Of a stretch of DNA of 64,000 nt, positions 1 to 10,300 are shown in pieces. Every line of letters begins with the position of its first letter. Within the stretch, counting starts at the first letter, position 1. A program made the position numbers and the translations under genes. Source of the stretch: Craterostigma plantagineum (Eukaryota > Streptophyta > Magnoliopsida > Lamiales > Linderniaceae); contig JAPQWV010000300.1 in NCBI GenBank assembly GCA_027422505.1, positions 673,213 to 737,212 on the forward strand, given 5' to 3'. Under the pieces are notes generated by a model. That model ran no database searches. It saw only the letters and a list, made by a program, of their open reading frames with translations, and was not told the DNA's origin.

Positions 1-267
1 AAACCCGAGCAAATTGAGAAAATTACCAAATTGGAAGGTTGGCGCAGCGAATTGAAGCTCTCGGAGGACGAAAAGTTCGGTATGAAGCAAACCTAAATCT
101 TAGGTGTTTAAGTAATTATATTGCCTTAGGAAACGAAGACACCAAGCATGTTTCTTGACTTTGTATGGCTTCAATGGTTATTTGATTTTCCAAATTTACA
201 TTTTATTTACGTGTTTGTGCGTGTGTGTATCTCATGAACGTAGACGATACAATTTGTGGCTAAATTC

Positions 268-520
268 AGTATGAAGCAAATCTAAACCTCACCGTAAACT
301 AAATCATGATTTTACAGTTCGACTAAGTTAAGTATGAGGCAAATCTGAACCTCACCTTAGACTAAACCATGATTATACAGTTCAACTAAGTTCGGTATGA
401 AATCTGAACATTATAGTAGACTCAACTCAACCATGATATACAATTCGACTAAGTTCAGTATGACGCAAATATGAACTTCACCGTAGACTAAACCATGATT
501 TCCAACGAAATTAATCCTCC
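268..520. repeat. 63-bp subrepeats nested in each tandem unit
   Basis: Four diverged copies begin at 268, 331, 394 and 457, exactly 63 bp apart, each starting with RGTATGA(A/G)G and ending with TTCRACTAAGTTM. Equivalent blocks follow in the later units, near 1363, 2548 and 3721. The first bases resemble the splice-donor-like sequence after the exon-like module of the same unit (TTCGGTATGAAGCAAA), so the subrepeats may have grown from that junction. That origin is inference; the 63-bp period is seen directly. Confidence 0.85.
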
Positions 521-2238
521 AACAGCGTGTAGCGTTGCGTGTTGGTGCCAACAGCGCGAAGCATAAATACGTAGCGCATTGCGTGAGTTTCGGACAGTCC
601 GCTTATGATGTAAAAATTATAATATACGAATTAGAAAATATTGAGATATTTTTTTAGCAAACTTAGTCTATGCATGTCATTTTGATCATTGTTAAACAAA
701 GAATAAATTAGATAAATTTATTTATTTTTACGACATAAATTACATTAAATAATCATTTTTTATCATGTGATGGAAGTAATAGAGAAAAGTTAGAAACAAA
801 TTGAAAAATCAAAATGATATATGTTTTGTCAGACGTCTTGTATCTCTTCGGGACATTGCGCCAGCTATAAACACTCTGTTCCTCTTAATTATATCATGTC
901 AGACCCCTACGCTTTTTAAAACACTGGAATAAAGAGACTTCGATCGTATTTAAAACACTGGAATAAAGAGACTTCGATCGTATTTTTGTTAGCTTTACTG
1001 CAAGACGCTCGCTATAAAGTTTACTCTTTTAGAACTACAATTTTGCTCTTTAGATTCGGCTCACCGAGGATCAGCAGCAGCAGAAGAGTGATTTAAAACC
1101 CGAGCAAATTGAGAAAATTGCCAAATTGGAAGGTTGCGCAGCGAATTGAAGCTCTCGGAGGACGAAAAGTTCGGTATGAAGCAAACCTAAATCTTAGGTG
1201 TTTAAGTAATTATATTGCCTTAGGAAACGAAGACACCAAGCATGTTTCTTGACTTTGTATGGCTTCAATGGTTATTTGATTTTCCAAATTTACATTTTAT
1301 TTACGTGTTTGTGCGTGTGTGTATCTCATGAACGTAGACGATACAGTTTGTGGCTAAATTCAGTATGAAGCAAATCTAAACCTCCCCGTAAACTAAATCA
1401 TGATTTTACAGAGTAAGTTAGGTATGAGGCAAATCTGAACCTCACCTTAGACTAAACCATGATTATACAGTTCAACTAAGTTCGGTATGAAACAAATCTG
1501 AACATTATAGTAGACTTAACTCAACCATGATTATACAATTCGACTAAGTTCAGTATGACGCAAATATGAACTTCACCGTAGACTAAACCATGATTTCCAA
1601 CGAAATTAATCCTCCAACAGCGTGTAGCGTTGCGTGTTGGTGCCAACAGCGCGAAGCGTAAATAGCGTAGCGCATTGCGTGAGTATTTCGGCCAGTCCAC
1701 TTATGATGCAAAAAATTATAATATATGAATTAGAAAATATTGAGATATTTTTTTTTTAGCAAACTTAGTCTTAGAAAATGCAGTCTTAAAAAATTATTTT
1801 TATACATATCGAAAAATATAAGATATGCATGTCATTTTGATCATCGTTAAACAAAGAATAAATTAGATAAATTTATTTATTTTTACGACATAAATTACAT
1901 TAAATAATCATTTTTTATCATGTGATGGAAGTAATAGAGAAAAGTTAGAAACAAATTGAAAAATCAAAATGATATATGTTTTGTCAGACGTCTTGTATCT
2001 CTTCGGGACATTGCGCCAGCTATAAACACTCTCTTCCTCTTAATAATATCATGTCAGACCCCTACGCTTTTTATTTTACGCGTCAACGCGTTTTACAGAA
2101 AAAATTTGCTATAGCGCGTTTCAATGCGCGCGCGTTGTCACGCTTTTTAAAACACTGGAATAAAAGAGACTTCGATCGTATTTCGTTAGTTTTACTGCAA
2201 GACGCTCGCTATAAACTTTACTCTTTTATGCTCTTTAG

Positions 2239-2359
2239 ATTCGGCTCACCGAGGATCAGCAGCAGCAGAAGAGTGATTTAAAACCCGAGCAAATTGAGAA
2301 AATTACCAAATTGGAAGGTTGGCGCAGCGAATTGAAGCTCTCGGAGGACGAAAAGTTCG
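2239..2359 (+). other. Exon-like module in the tandem repeat (copies at 1-79, 1054-1173, 3413-3533)
   Basis: A 121-bp segment is open for 40 codons plus one base. It is bounded by a good acceptor (TTTTATGCTCTTTAG or TTTTGCTCTTTAG) and a donor-like GTATGAAG. The peptide is hydrophilic and helical in character, with runs such as LTEDQQQQKSDLKPEQIEK and KLEGWRSELKLSEDEKF. The copies at 2239 and 3413 are 121 bp and keep the frame; the copy at 1054 has lost one G (GGTTGCGCAG for GGTTGGCGCAG) and is frameshifted. It looks like one phase-1 exon of a cellular gene captured and amplified with the repeat. I do not recognise the parent protein. Coding-like composition could also be chance, since no neighbouring exon is identified. 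Confidence 0.45.
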
Positions 2360-3983
2360 GTATGAAGCAAACCTAAATCTTAGGTGTTTAAGTAATTATA
2401 TTGCCTTAGGAAACGAAGACACCAAGCATGTTTCTTGACTTTGTATGGCTTCAATGGTTATTTGATTTTCCAAATTTACATTTTATTTACGTGTTTGTGC
2501 GTGTGTGTATCTCATGAACGTAGACGATACAATTTGTGGCTAAATTCAGTATGAAGCAAATCTAAACCTCACCGTAAACTAAATCATGATTTTACAGTTC
2601 GACTAAGTTAAGTATGAGGCAAATCTGAACCTCACCTTAGACTAAACCATGATTATACAGTTCAACTAAGTTCGGTATGAAACAAATCTGAACATTATAG
2701 TAGACTCAACTCAACCATGATATACAATTCGACTAAGTTCAGTATGACGCAAATATGAACTTCACCGTAGACTAAACCATGATTTCCAACGAAATTAATC
2801 CTCCAACAGCGTGTAGCGTTGCGTGTTGGTGCCAACAGCGCGAAGCATAAATACGTTGCGCATTGCGTGAGTATTTCGATCAGTCCGCTTATGATGTAAA
2901 AAATTATAATATATGAATTAGAAAATATTGAGATATTTTTTTAGCAAACTTAGTCTTAGAAAATGCAGTCTTAAAAAATAATTTTATATATCGAAAAATA
3001 TAAGATATACATGTCATTTTGATCATTGTTAAACAAAGAATAAATTAGATAAATTTATTTATTTTTACGACATAAATTACATTAACTAATCGTTTTTTAT
3101 CATGTGATGTTAGAAACAAATTGAAAAATCAAAATGATATATGTTTCGTCAGACGTCTTGTATCTCTTCGGGACATTGCGCCAGCTATAAACACTCTGTT
3201 CCTCTTAATAATATCATGTCAGACCCCTACGCTTTTTATTTTACGCGTCAACGCGTTTTACAGAAAAAATTTGATATAGGCCGTTTCAATGCGCGCGTTG
3301 TCACGCTTTTTAAAACACTGTAATAAAGAGACTTCGATCGTATTTTCTTAATTTTACTGCAAGACGCTCGCTATAAAGTTTACTCTTTTAGAACTATAAT
3401 TTTGCTCTTTAGATTCGGCTCACCGAGGATCAGCAGCAGCAGAAGAGTGATTTAAAACCCGAGCAAATTGAGAAAATTGCCAAATTGGAAGGTTGGCGCA
3501 GTGAATTGAAGCTCTCGGAGGACGAAATGTTCGGTATGAAGCAAACCTAAATCTTAGGTGTTTAAGTAATTATATTGCCTTCGGAAACGAAGACACCAAG
3601 CATGTTTCTTGACTTTGTATGGCTTCAATGGTTATTTGATTTTCCAAATTTACATTTTATTTACGTGTTTGTGCGTGTGTGTATCTCATGAACGTAGACG
3701 ATACAGTTTGTGGCTAAATTCAGTATGAAGCAAATCTAAACCTCACCGTAAACTAAATCATGATTTTACAGTTCGACTAAGTTAAGTATGAGGCAAATCT
3801 AAATCTCACCTTAGACTAAACCATGATTATACAGTTCAACTAAGTTCGGTATGAAACAAATCTGAACATTATAGTAGACTCAACTCAACCATGATTATAC
3901 AATTCGACTAAGTTCAGTATGACGCAAATATGAACTTCACCGTAGACTAAACCATGACTTCCAATGAAATTAATCCTCCAACA

Positions 3984-4225
3984 TATGGGTACTGTCTAAA
4001 ATTCATACAAATCACATTAGTTAAGGAGTCCAAATGAATTCGAACGTATACTCCTTTTCAGCAATATCACCTTATCATAAAACCAAAACACATGTAATAA
4101 AGTAACATTCAAAAGGTGGGACGAACAAACACAAACACACACAAGTACATTCAGTCCAAACAGATCACTTGCGATAAAACTTAAAAAAAGAACACACACA
4201 CAGTACTGAGTTTAACTCATCAGCT
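3984..4225 (-). other. 3' flank of NDC80, probable 3' UTR
   Basis: This 242-bp stretch lies between the end of the tandem array and the NDC80 stop codon. It is AT-rich, contains a CA/GT-rich tract near 4133-4145 and no other ORF of note. It most likely holds the NDC80 3' UTR. I see no clear polyadenylation signal on the minus strand. Confidence 0.5.
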
Positions 4226-7155
4226 TCAGACCGAAGAACCTTGTGTAAGAGAAGGATGGGACGACGACGACGACGATGCTCTGTAAATCTCAGCAACATC
4301 TGCAGCTGTCCTAAGAAGGTCGTTCCTCATCTGTGCGATCTTCGATCCCACCTTTTCCTTGTAATCAGACACCGAATTGATCAATCCAAACAGCTCCTCG
4401 GCGCACTTTTTCACCTCTTCCTCGGTTCGAGCAACTTCGTCCTCATAGCTTTCCTTGGACGTCTTCAATAAGGCGTGAAATTAGTCACTCTATTCGTTGC
4501 TATCCCATATTGAAGATTATCTAAACACAGAGCAGCTATTGAAAGTGCAGAAGTAAATGAAGCTGAATAGGAAGAAAGAATTACCTTAAGGAGTTGTGCT
4601 GCTTCTTTTTCAGCTGCTTCCATTTTGTGAGACTCTGAGGTCATCTCCTCAGCTAGTTTCTTAGCTTCGTAGGAGTATTTAGAAGCATGTTCGTGTGCGT
4701 CTTTCCTCATCAAACTCAGCTGAGTCTCAATCTGTGTAGATCAAAGCGTTGAAAGATTCTTGATTAGATGATATTTTGTTGTTCGTTTTTCCCTTTCTGG
4801 GGCGTTATACAGCAGCTTTCTAAGCATTCAGTCAGTATTAGTAGTGGAAGAATAGAGTACATAACTCGAACATCATATAGGTAAAGACCAATTTAACCTG
4901 ACAACTTAGTTGCTGTTAATATTCAAGTTCATAATACGACTCAACCAACATAACAATCTGCAGCCATGGTAAATCATCTGTCATAGAAGAGATAATAGAA
5001 CCAAAGAGAACTGAAAGTAGGTCTCCGTCTATCATACAAGGTTATATAAAAAACAAACAAAGAATGAATCTTCGGCAAGAAAGAATTGAGATAAAGAAGC
5101 AAAAAGGCACCACGAAGATCACTAATTTTCTCAAGATTAGGAAAACATTTGTATAAAAGAGCAGCACTTTTTTCTTAGAGGCCATTTAAGACTGAATTGA
5201 CAGATATCCAAAGCAGAAATGCCAAGAAGCAAATACCTTCTCAATTTGAGATACGTTTGCACCAATACGTCTCTGTTTCTCTTCAATCTTAGCAACATTT
5301 TCACCAGACTGTTTCTGAATAGAGATCAATTCTTCTAATTTTCCCATGTAGGTTCGTTTGAGTTCTTCATCAAGCGAGATAAGTGAGGGCTTGAAAACTC
5401 TTTTGTAATCTTTACCCAATATCTCGGAAGCCGTAGAACCGCTAGGGCTCAACTGAAACTGAAAACCATTTCCGACTTTCAACCTAAGAAGAAGAGAAAC
5501 CCATATTAGCAATATTACGTATAAGAGGAGTTACATGGCTCGAAACAGAAAATAAAAAGCCTGAGATAGAATGAATTTCAGAATTCCTGCTGAAGATATC
5601 CGAGCAAGAAAAAGCATTTTTTCATGAATCAAAACATTGCTGCCAATGACGCTCCTTCTATTCTAGTAAAAACAAAACACTGAGGATTCTTCAGCCACGA
5701 AATAATTTCACCAGTTCACAGAGCATGAATTGTTAAGTACCATTCTAACCGCATAATCTAAAGTAGCAGAGTTCTTTACCCAAAAGTGAATCCATGTAAG
5801 ACGCATTGTAGATAACACACCAGTTCCTTAATCTTTGATCAGAGTCAGACCAACCTCCATATGCAGAAAAAGCTCTTCCTAAACAACATTACTTAACCAA
5901 AAGAGCGAAAGAACAGATATGCACCCAACAGATGTCTAATACCAAACTAGTCACCAAAAAAGAATAACAATACACACACACACACACAAAACGAAAAAAA
6001 AAGAACAAAAAAAAAAAAAAACCTTTTCAGTGCTTGATTGATATCCATGACAAGCCTATCGAGCTCCTTGGATTGCCTTCCAATATCCTCCTGAACTCCC
6101 CACGCCTTATCCTCCCACTCGAATTTCGCAGCCTCCATCTCCTCAATATCTCTCTCTACGGCCTGCAGCTCCCGTTTCATCCTCTCGGCATCTCTCGAGG
6201 TAATCCCCTGTTCTTCGACTTTCTTCTTCAACTCCTCGTTCTCTTCAATAAGCTTTCTTCTACCCTCCAATTTCGATTCCAACTCCTTCCCCTTTTCCAC
6301 CAAAACCCTCTCCATATCCGCCAAACTCTTTTTAAACTTCTCGATCATCGTCTCGAACTTCCCAACATCTGATTCCAACACTTTCTTCTTCTCCTCCAGA
6401 ACATCCTTCTCGCTCGGCCCGGACTTCAATTTCTCTAATTTTTCTTCCAACTCCCGAGATTCTTCTTGAAGTTTACCCAAAGCCTCTGCCAAACTATCCC
6501 TATATTCTTCTATCTGACCCAAATAGGACTCATCCAATTTTTTAGCCTCTTCATCATTCCCGCCAATATAAAGCAAGTAGCTTCTCACTGCATAATCCAT
6601 TTGATGATTGGACTCGAACCCATTTCCAACATTCGCAGCAGCGCAATCGTTATAATTCAGAAGCTGTAATAGCCAATGGATCACGGCAAGTATCGAGGGC
6701 CACGAGTGAGGGGTGCCTGGTGCTTTAAGCGCCGATTTCCTCAACTGAATTGGGCATTTTAGGAACTTCAGCACGTCGAAAACGTCGTCTTCGAAACTCG
6801 AAGACGGAGGATAAGAAAGGCGGCCGTGGACGAGGTGCTTGAGGATCGCGATGATGTCGTTGGAGGAAGGGAGGGGCGATTTTCTGAGGGTAATTTTTAG
6901 GTTTTGGGAGGCCAAGTACGAATTGATTGAACCGATGGCGGACAGTTGATAGGATCTGTCGGAGATGTTGACGGCGGCGGCGGTGGAGAAGTTGGTGGTG
7001 GTGGTGGAGGCGTCGGAGTCCCGCTGGCGTGGGGTGGAGAGGCCGTACTGAGGCCAAGGAGAGGCGGTCGACGTTGGCGTCGGCGGCGGAGGTCTCGCGA
7101 GTGACTCCGCTGCGCGTCGGTGGCGGGCCGCGGCGCCGGTGGTGGGTGGTCTCAT
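4226..7155 (-). CDS. NDC80: Kinetochore protein NDC80 (HEC1) homologue, four exons
   Basis: Joining 7155-6023, 5483-5237, 4731-4585 and 4462-4226 gives 1764 nt, coding 587 residues. All introns are GT/AG and every junction keeps frame. NDC80 is a subunit of the outer-kinetochore NDC80 complex and links centromeres to spindle microtubules. The first about 75 residues are a basic, Pro/Ser/Thr-rich tail. A calponin-homology-like domain follows (about 85-190; SYQLSAIGSINSYLASQNL, then SWPSILAVIHWLLQLLNY). From about 230 to the C-terminus the protein is charged heptad-rich coiled coil, with the family motif LKVGNGFQFQLSPSGSTASE at the exon 1/2 junction. The ATG at 7155 is chosen because conserved sequence starts just after it; an in-frame ATG 36 codons upstream reads only low-similarity sequence. 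The length fits plant NDC80 (about 570-590). Intron 1 begins in a poly-T run followed by a GT repeat. The gene is tightly bounded by a satellite downstream and a Helitron upstream. Confidence 0.93.
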
Positions 7156-7184
7156 CTTCTTTTTGCCTTCTTGGTGAAAGGGGT

Positions 7185-7192
7185 TTTGGCGC
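7185..7192. promoter_or_regulatory. Candidate E2F site upstream of NDC80
   Basis: TTTGGCGC matches the E2F consensus TTTSSCGC and lies about 30 bp upstream of the NDC80 start codon. E2F control is usual for plant cell-division genes; the assignment here rests on one 8-bp match. Confidence 0.4.
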
Positions 7193-7279
7193 GTTTGGGA
7201 ATTTGGGTGGGTTTCGAATTTTGAGAGTAATAAAGCAAAATATGTAGTCGAGTGATAAGGCATCAGTTTCTTACATTAA

Positions 7280-7320
7280 CTAGGCTTGCCCCGTGCTATG
7301 CACAGGGTAGTTTGTTGCCA
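7280..7320 (-). mobile_element. Helitron 3' terminus (hairpin plus CTAG)
   Basis: Read on the minus strand, an 8-bp stem (CCCTGTGC / GCACGGGG, one G-T wobble, 3-nt loop, positions 7289-7307) is followed after about five bases by CTAG at 7283-7280, and then by host TT. This is the standard plant Helitron 3' end: a GC-rich hairpin roughly 10 nt before CTRR, inserted before a host T. The element therefore extends to higher coordinates. I could not find a convincing matching 5' TC terminus. Confidence 0.82.
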
Positions 7321-7487
7321 TGAAAATTGAATTATTATTCAGTTAAGATGGATTTTCTCTTTCAGTTATATACATCAATAATTCCATTTGTTATTGAAAG
7401 CGGAAAAATAATACAACTCCTTAATTTGAATACTATGAAACATGTTTTCATCAAATAGAATCATAGTCATAATAAACGACGACACGG

Positions 7488-7572
7488 TATGTTGGTCGAT
7501 GGTATTGAAAACACTGTGGTATACTATGTTTCCTAACCCGTTATCTTCTACATTGTCTTCTTTGATTCGCAT
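7488..7572 (-). pseudogene. Duplicated C-terminal tail of Helitron Rep/helicase
   Basis: About 28 codons read KEDNVEDNGLGNIVYHSVFN, matching the last residues of the large Rep/helicase gene ending at 12979 (KEDNVEDNEVINMVFHEVFN). Sequence upstream of this fragment does not continue the match. It is a detached tail sitting about 170 bp from the Helitron terminus, where the end of a Rep/helicase gene would be expected. The block therefore contains pieces of at least two Helitron copies, or one copy with an internal insertion or duplication. Confidence 0.7.
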
Positions 7573-8030
7573 TATATGTTCACCAGATAAAGATGAAATC
7601 TCTTTTCATAAATCATGAATATCAACAGATATGGTTCAGTGTTGTGAAACTTCGTAAGACTGTTTTAGTGTAAGACTGCAAAGAACTGTAAGACTGCGTA
7701 TTTGCGCGATTGGACTGTAGAAGGCTGTACCCATTTGTTTGACTGGAAACTACGTAGGATTGCTTTAGTGTACGACTATATGTATCCTGTGTCCATATAT
7801 AAAGGTGTCTTCCAATATATAAAGATTTAACATTGACGTTATCAGAATCACACAAGGTGAAAAACACTTATGTTCAGAAGCTAGCTAAGAAATTGAACTT
7901 CAGTGTTCAGAAAATGGTGTATCTCGTTAATGAAATCGTAAACAGCGTCGACGCAAAGCAGTTCTGATAAATGTTGTTCAAAGATACAAAAGACATTTCT
8001 ATAATATACATTGTCACAAAAAGTTATCTT
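7573..8030. other. Helitron internal non-coding DNA
   Basis: No gene is recognised. The stretch carries many short AAGACTG/CAGTC-type motifs near 7640-7790 and a TATATAAAGGTGTC sequence near 7795. The 81-residue minus-strand ORF here is built from these repeats and is not supported as a gene. Confidence 0.4.
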
Positions 8031-8031
8031 C

Positions 8032-8645
8032 CGCTGTCCTCTTGTCCTTTACACCACGGGATCTTAAGAGCTCCTATTTCACCTGGAATAAAAGGCACAA
8101 AATTGTAGACGTGTTCTCATAGTAGAGGCAGCATCCATGTTTCCTTGCACAGGCTGGAAGTAGACGGGGTCCACGAATTTCGGCTCTAACTGAATTGATT
8201 TAGGAATCGATTCATTTTCAAGTTAGGTTCGGTGACTCCATTCTCAGCCTGTGCAACGAAACTGATCCCTAAAAGACTTGGGAGCTGGGAACTCCTCCGC
8301 TGGTGCTACTGAAAGATCGTTTTTCACTCAACAACGAAAGGAATTTCGATAAGAATTCTAGCCAGAAAAACCCCACTTCCGTTGTCAGGTTGTCACTTAA
8401 ACTACGGCATATTAAGCCTCATATTTCACCTGAAAGAATAAGAAAACAATTGGACTCCCTTTGCGGACGTGTTGTCACAATAGAGCCCGCATCCACGCTT
8501 CCTTGCACAGCAGGGAAGTACACGGAGTCCACGAGCTTGGGCTATAACTGAACTGATTTAGGAATGGATTCCTTTTCAAGTTAGGCTCGTTGACTCCATG
8601 TACTTCTTTGCATGTGCAATGAAACTGAGTCATAAATGACTCATG
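8032..8645. repeat. Diverged direct duplication of about 260 bp
   Basis: 8032-8290 and about 8386-8645 share long collinear matches. Both contain TCCACGAnnTnGGCT.TAACTGAA, GATTTAGGAATnGATTC and TTTCAAGTTAGG.TCG.TGACTCC, and both begin with related sequence about a Helitron-like gene fragment or spacer. The 82-residue plus-strand ORF at 8303-8551 spans the join and is not conserved between copies. Confidence 0.65.
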
Positions 8646-9094
8646 AGCTGAAGTGCAGACTGTTTTCAGTCCATATGCAGGAGATGGCCCGAAGCTTGCG
8701 AAGGATGTCTACCCCTGAAAATCCGTACGTGACTTTCCACATTGGACAAACGCGATTCATTGCAATATTCAAATGGCGCACATGTAGAGGAAGGATTGGG
8801 CTGCACATTTCGTCGAACATATTGGGGGCGTCAGCAGCTTCGCCACAATGGGCGTTATTCTGGAGAAGACCCTGAGAGAGGGCGTAATCAAACAAACAAA
8901 ACGCAGATCTGAAATTTATTTAATAAAGCATGAAAGAGTTTGAAGTCAGAGATCCGTTATGAGAAGAGGAAGGAATGATTTATGGGAAAGGAAATTGTAT
9001 AAACCCTAAAGTCGAAGCTGAAGGGCACTGCAAACACGCTGGCAAAACAACATATCAAATTAAGTTCAACTGATTGATCTTAGAGTAAACATAC
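8646..9094. other. Unassigned sequence, possibly a captured gene fragment
   Basis: A minus-strand frame of 84 residues at 8641-8895 is open but matches nothing I recognise. Its base composition is less AT-rich than the surroundings and it sits beside the captured eIF3e exon, so it may be part of another captured gene. The remaining 200 bases hold no recognisable signal. Confidence 0.3.
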
Positions 9095-9304
9095 CCTGTG
9101 GAACTTCTTCGGATCAATACAACGTCTTAAGAATGCCCATGGCGTAGTCGACCATGTTGTTGAGATTCAGCATTCTATCTTCCCCGTCAGCATGTCTTCC
9201 TCATAATACAATCCCCTCTCGCGCAAGAACTCAAGCAAGGGGAAGACCAAGTGACAGTCCAGGTTGGGCGCGATGCGTTGCGTGAGATCGTACTTCTCCG
9301 CCAC
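9095..9304 (-). pseudogene. Captured first exon of eIF3 subunit e (eIF3e/INT6)
   Basis: The minus strand reads AEKYDLTQRIAPNLDCHLVF, then PLLEFLRERGLYYEEDMLTG, and after a one-base frameshift NNMVDYAMGILKTLY and SEEVPQ. These are the conserved first about 70 residues of plant eIF3e, a subunit of the translation initiation factor 3 scaffold. The piece ends in a splice-donor-like GGTATG, as a genuine exon end would. The expected ATG is GTG at 9304, there is a frameshift after KIE, and there is a TGA before SEEVPQ, so it cannot make eIF3e. No later eIF3e exon is visible nearby. Helitrons commonly pick up such gene fragments; this one lies inside the Helitron block. Confidence 0.85.
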
Positions 9305-9480
9305 GTGCGTAGTACGACCCGCCGATTGATTAGAGATTAGGTTTAGGGCTTCCTTGGTCGGTTGCGTCTGAAGCTATAAGGGTAAATACTTTGTCTGAAA
9401 GTTGAGGTTCGGTCCCGTGACATGAAACTATGGGCCGTTTCGAAAAGTTTCATTACTATAACTGCAACCCAGCCCATCGA
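9305..9480 (-). promoter_or_regulatory. Captured eIF3e 5' UTR and promoter region
   Basis: Upstream of the captured exon, the minus strand holds a telo-box-like GCCCTAAACC (about 9336-9345) and a GGCCCAT site II-like motif (about 9430-9437). Both are typical of plant translation-machinery promoters. This suggests that the promoter was captured with the exon. Activity is not known. Confidence 0.5.
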
Positions 9481-10300
9481 ATATATTTTCATTTTTTTCG
9501 TTTCCTTAGTAAATTAAAAATAAGTAAATATGGTAACACGCTAAATAACTTTTATTAATAGGGAGTGCAAAGGGAGGGCACGGATAGACAGTCATACACG
9601 TAAGCCATTCCTGTAGCTTTTGGTTCGTAAACATAATAGTACTCACAGCCTCACCATTTTATAATCTTATATTGACTACAATTTGTTTGAAATTAGTTAT
9701 GTGCCTTACAGTACTACGTTCAGGTTCATATTTAATTATTGTGGGTTCGTGGGCTTAAATTGTGTTTTTTTGTGTAATATCGAATTAGTTCCATGCTATC
9801 CTTTGTCTCAGTCTTAAAAGAATAGTTTCGAACATAGATTGCAGTATACAGTTATACTGTCATACAGTTCGAAGCGCTTGGTATGACTGCAATGTATTTG
9901 TTGTATGAGTGGTGCTTGATAGGTGTGGCCATATGTAACATGAGCAGCGAAGCATAACTCATAAGTTTTTATGTCCAAGCTATTGTACGAAAAACATTTT
10001 GAAAGTACATAATATAGTGATAATTATTGTCCCAGTAAGAGCTAACACCAGTTGCTAAAGAATATATTGAAAATTACACGCTAAATAACAGTTCGAAGGT
10101 TTTGTGGCAACTGCAATGTATTTGTTTTAATTGCAAAATATTGTAATTTTATCCTCTTTGCATATTCCTATAAGAATATGCAAGGCGGTGCACGGAAATA
10201 TGCAATGGAACAGATATGAATAATTAAACTGTCTAGAGTCATACAATTTGGTGTTTTTCTGTTGTATTCAATAAACTGGTAGTATATGTTGGTGCTGACA
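9481..10300. other. Non-coding Helitron-block spacer
   Basis: About 820 bp of AT-rich DNA with no supported ORF. It contains several TACAGT/ACTGTA-like motifs (for example around 9845-9900) and a near-repeat of a short CGCTAAATAAC phrase at about 9538 and 10079. Confidence 0.4.

Larger units (their letters stand above)
1..3983. repeat. Tandem array of about 1.1-1.18 kb units
   Basis: The same start sequence (AAACCCGAGCAAATTGAGAA) recurs at 1, about 1097, 2281 and about 3456, giving units of roughly 1095, 1185 and 1175 bp and a final partial unit that stops near 3983. Units differ by scattered substitutions and indels. The first is shorter because it lacks part of the middle, and it holds a local duplication of about 34 bp near 918-985. 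The window opens inside the array, so the array extends leftward out of view. Each unit has an exon-like module, a block of 63-bp subrepeats and a GC-richer stretch (CAGCGTGTAGCGTTGCGTG). ORFs of 60 and 101 residues at 1976-2281 and 3141-3323 are equivalent parts of two units and are not shared intact by all of them, so I do not call them genes. No transposase or LTR is visible. Confidence 0.93.

Noticed and set aside
1976..2281. 101-residue ORF in the tandem repeat as a real gene
   Set aside because: The frame is broken in the first unit, shortened in the third (3141-3323), and shows no family features. Its end runs through the exon-like module in a different frame.
1..3983. CRISPR array because of regular spacing
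   Set aside because: The genome is a plant nuclear one. The 63-bp copies abut each other without spacers.
5947..6022. C-terminal extension of NDC80 exon 1 (Phe-rich)
   Set aside because: This is intron 1 read through a poly-T run; a GT donor lies exactly after CTGAAAAG and joins exon 2 in frame.
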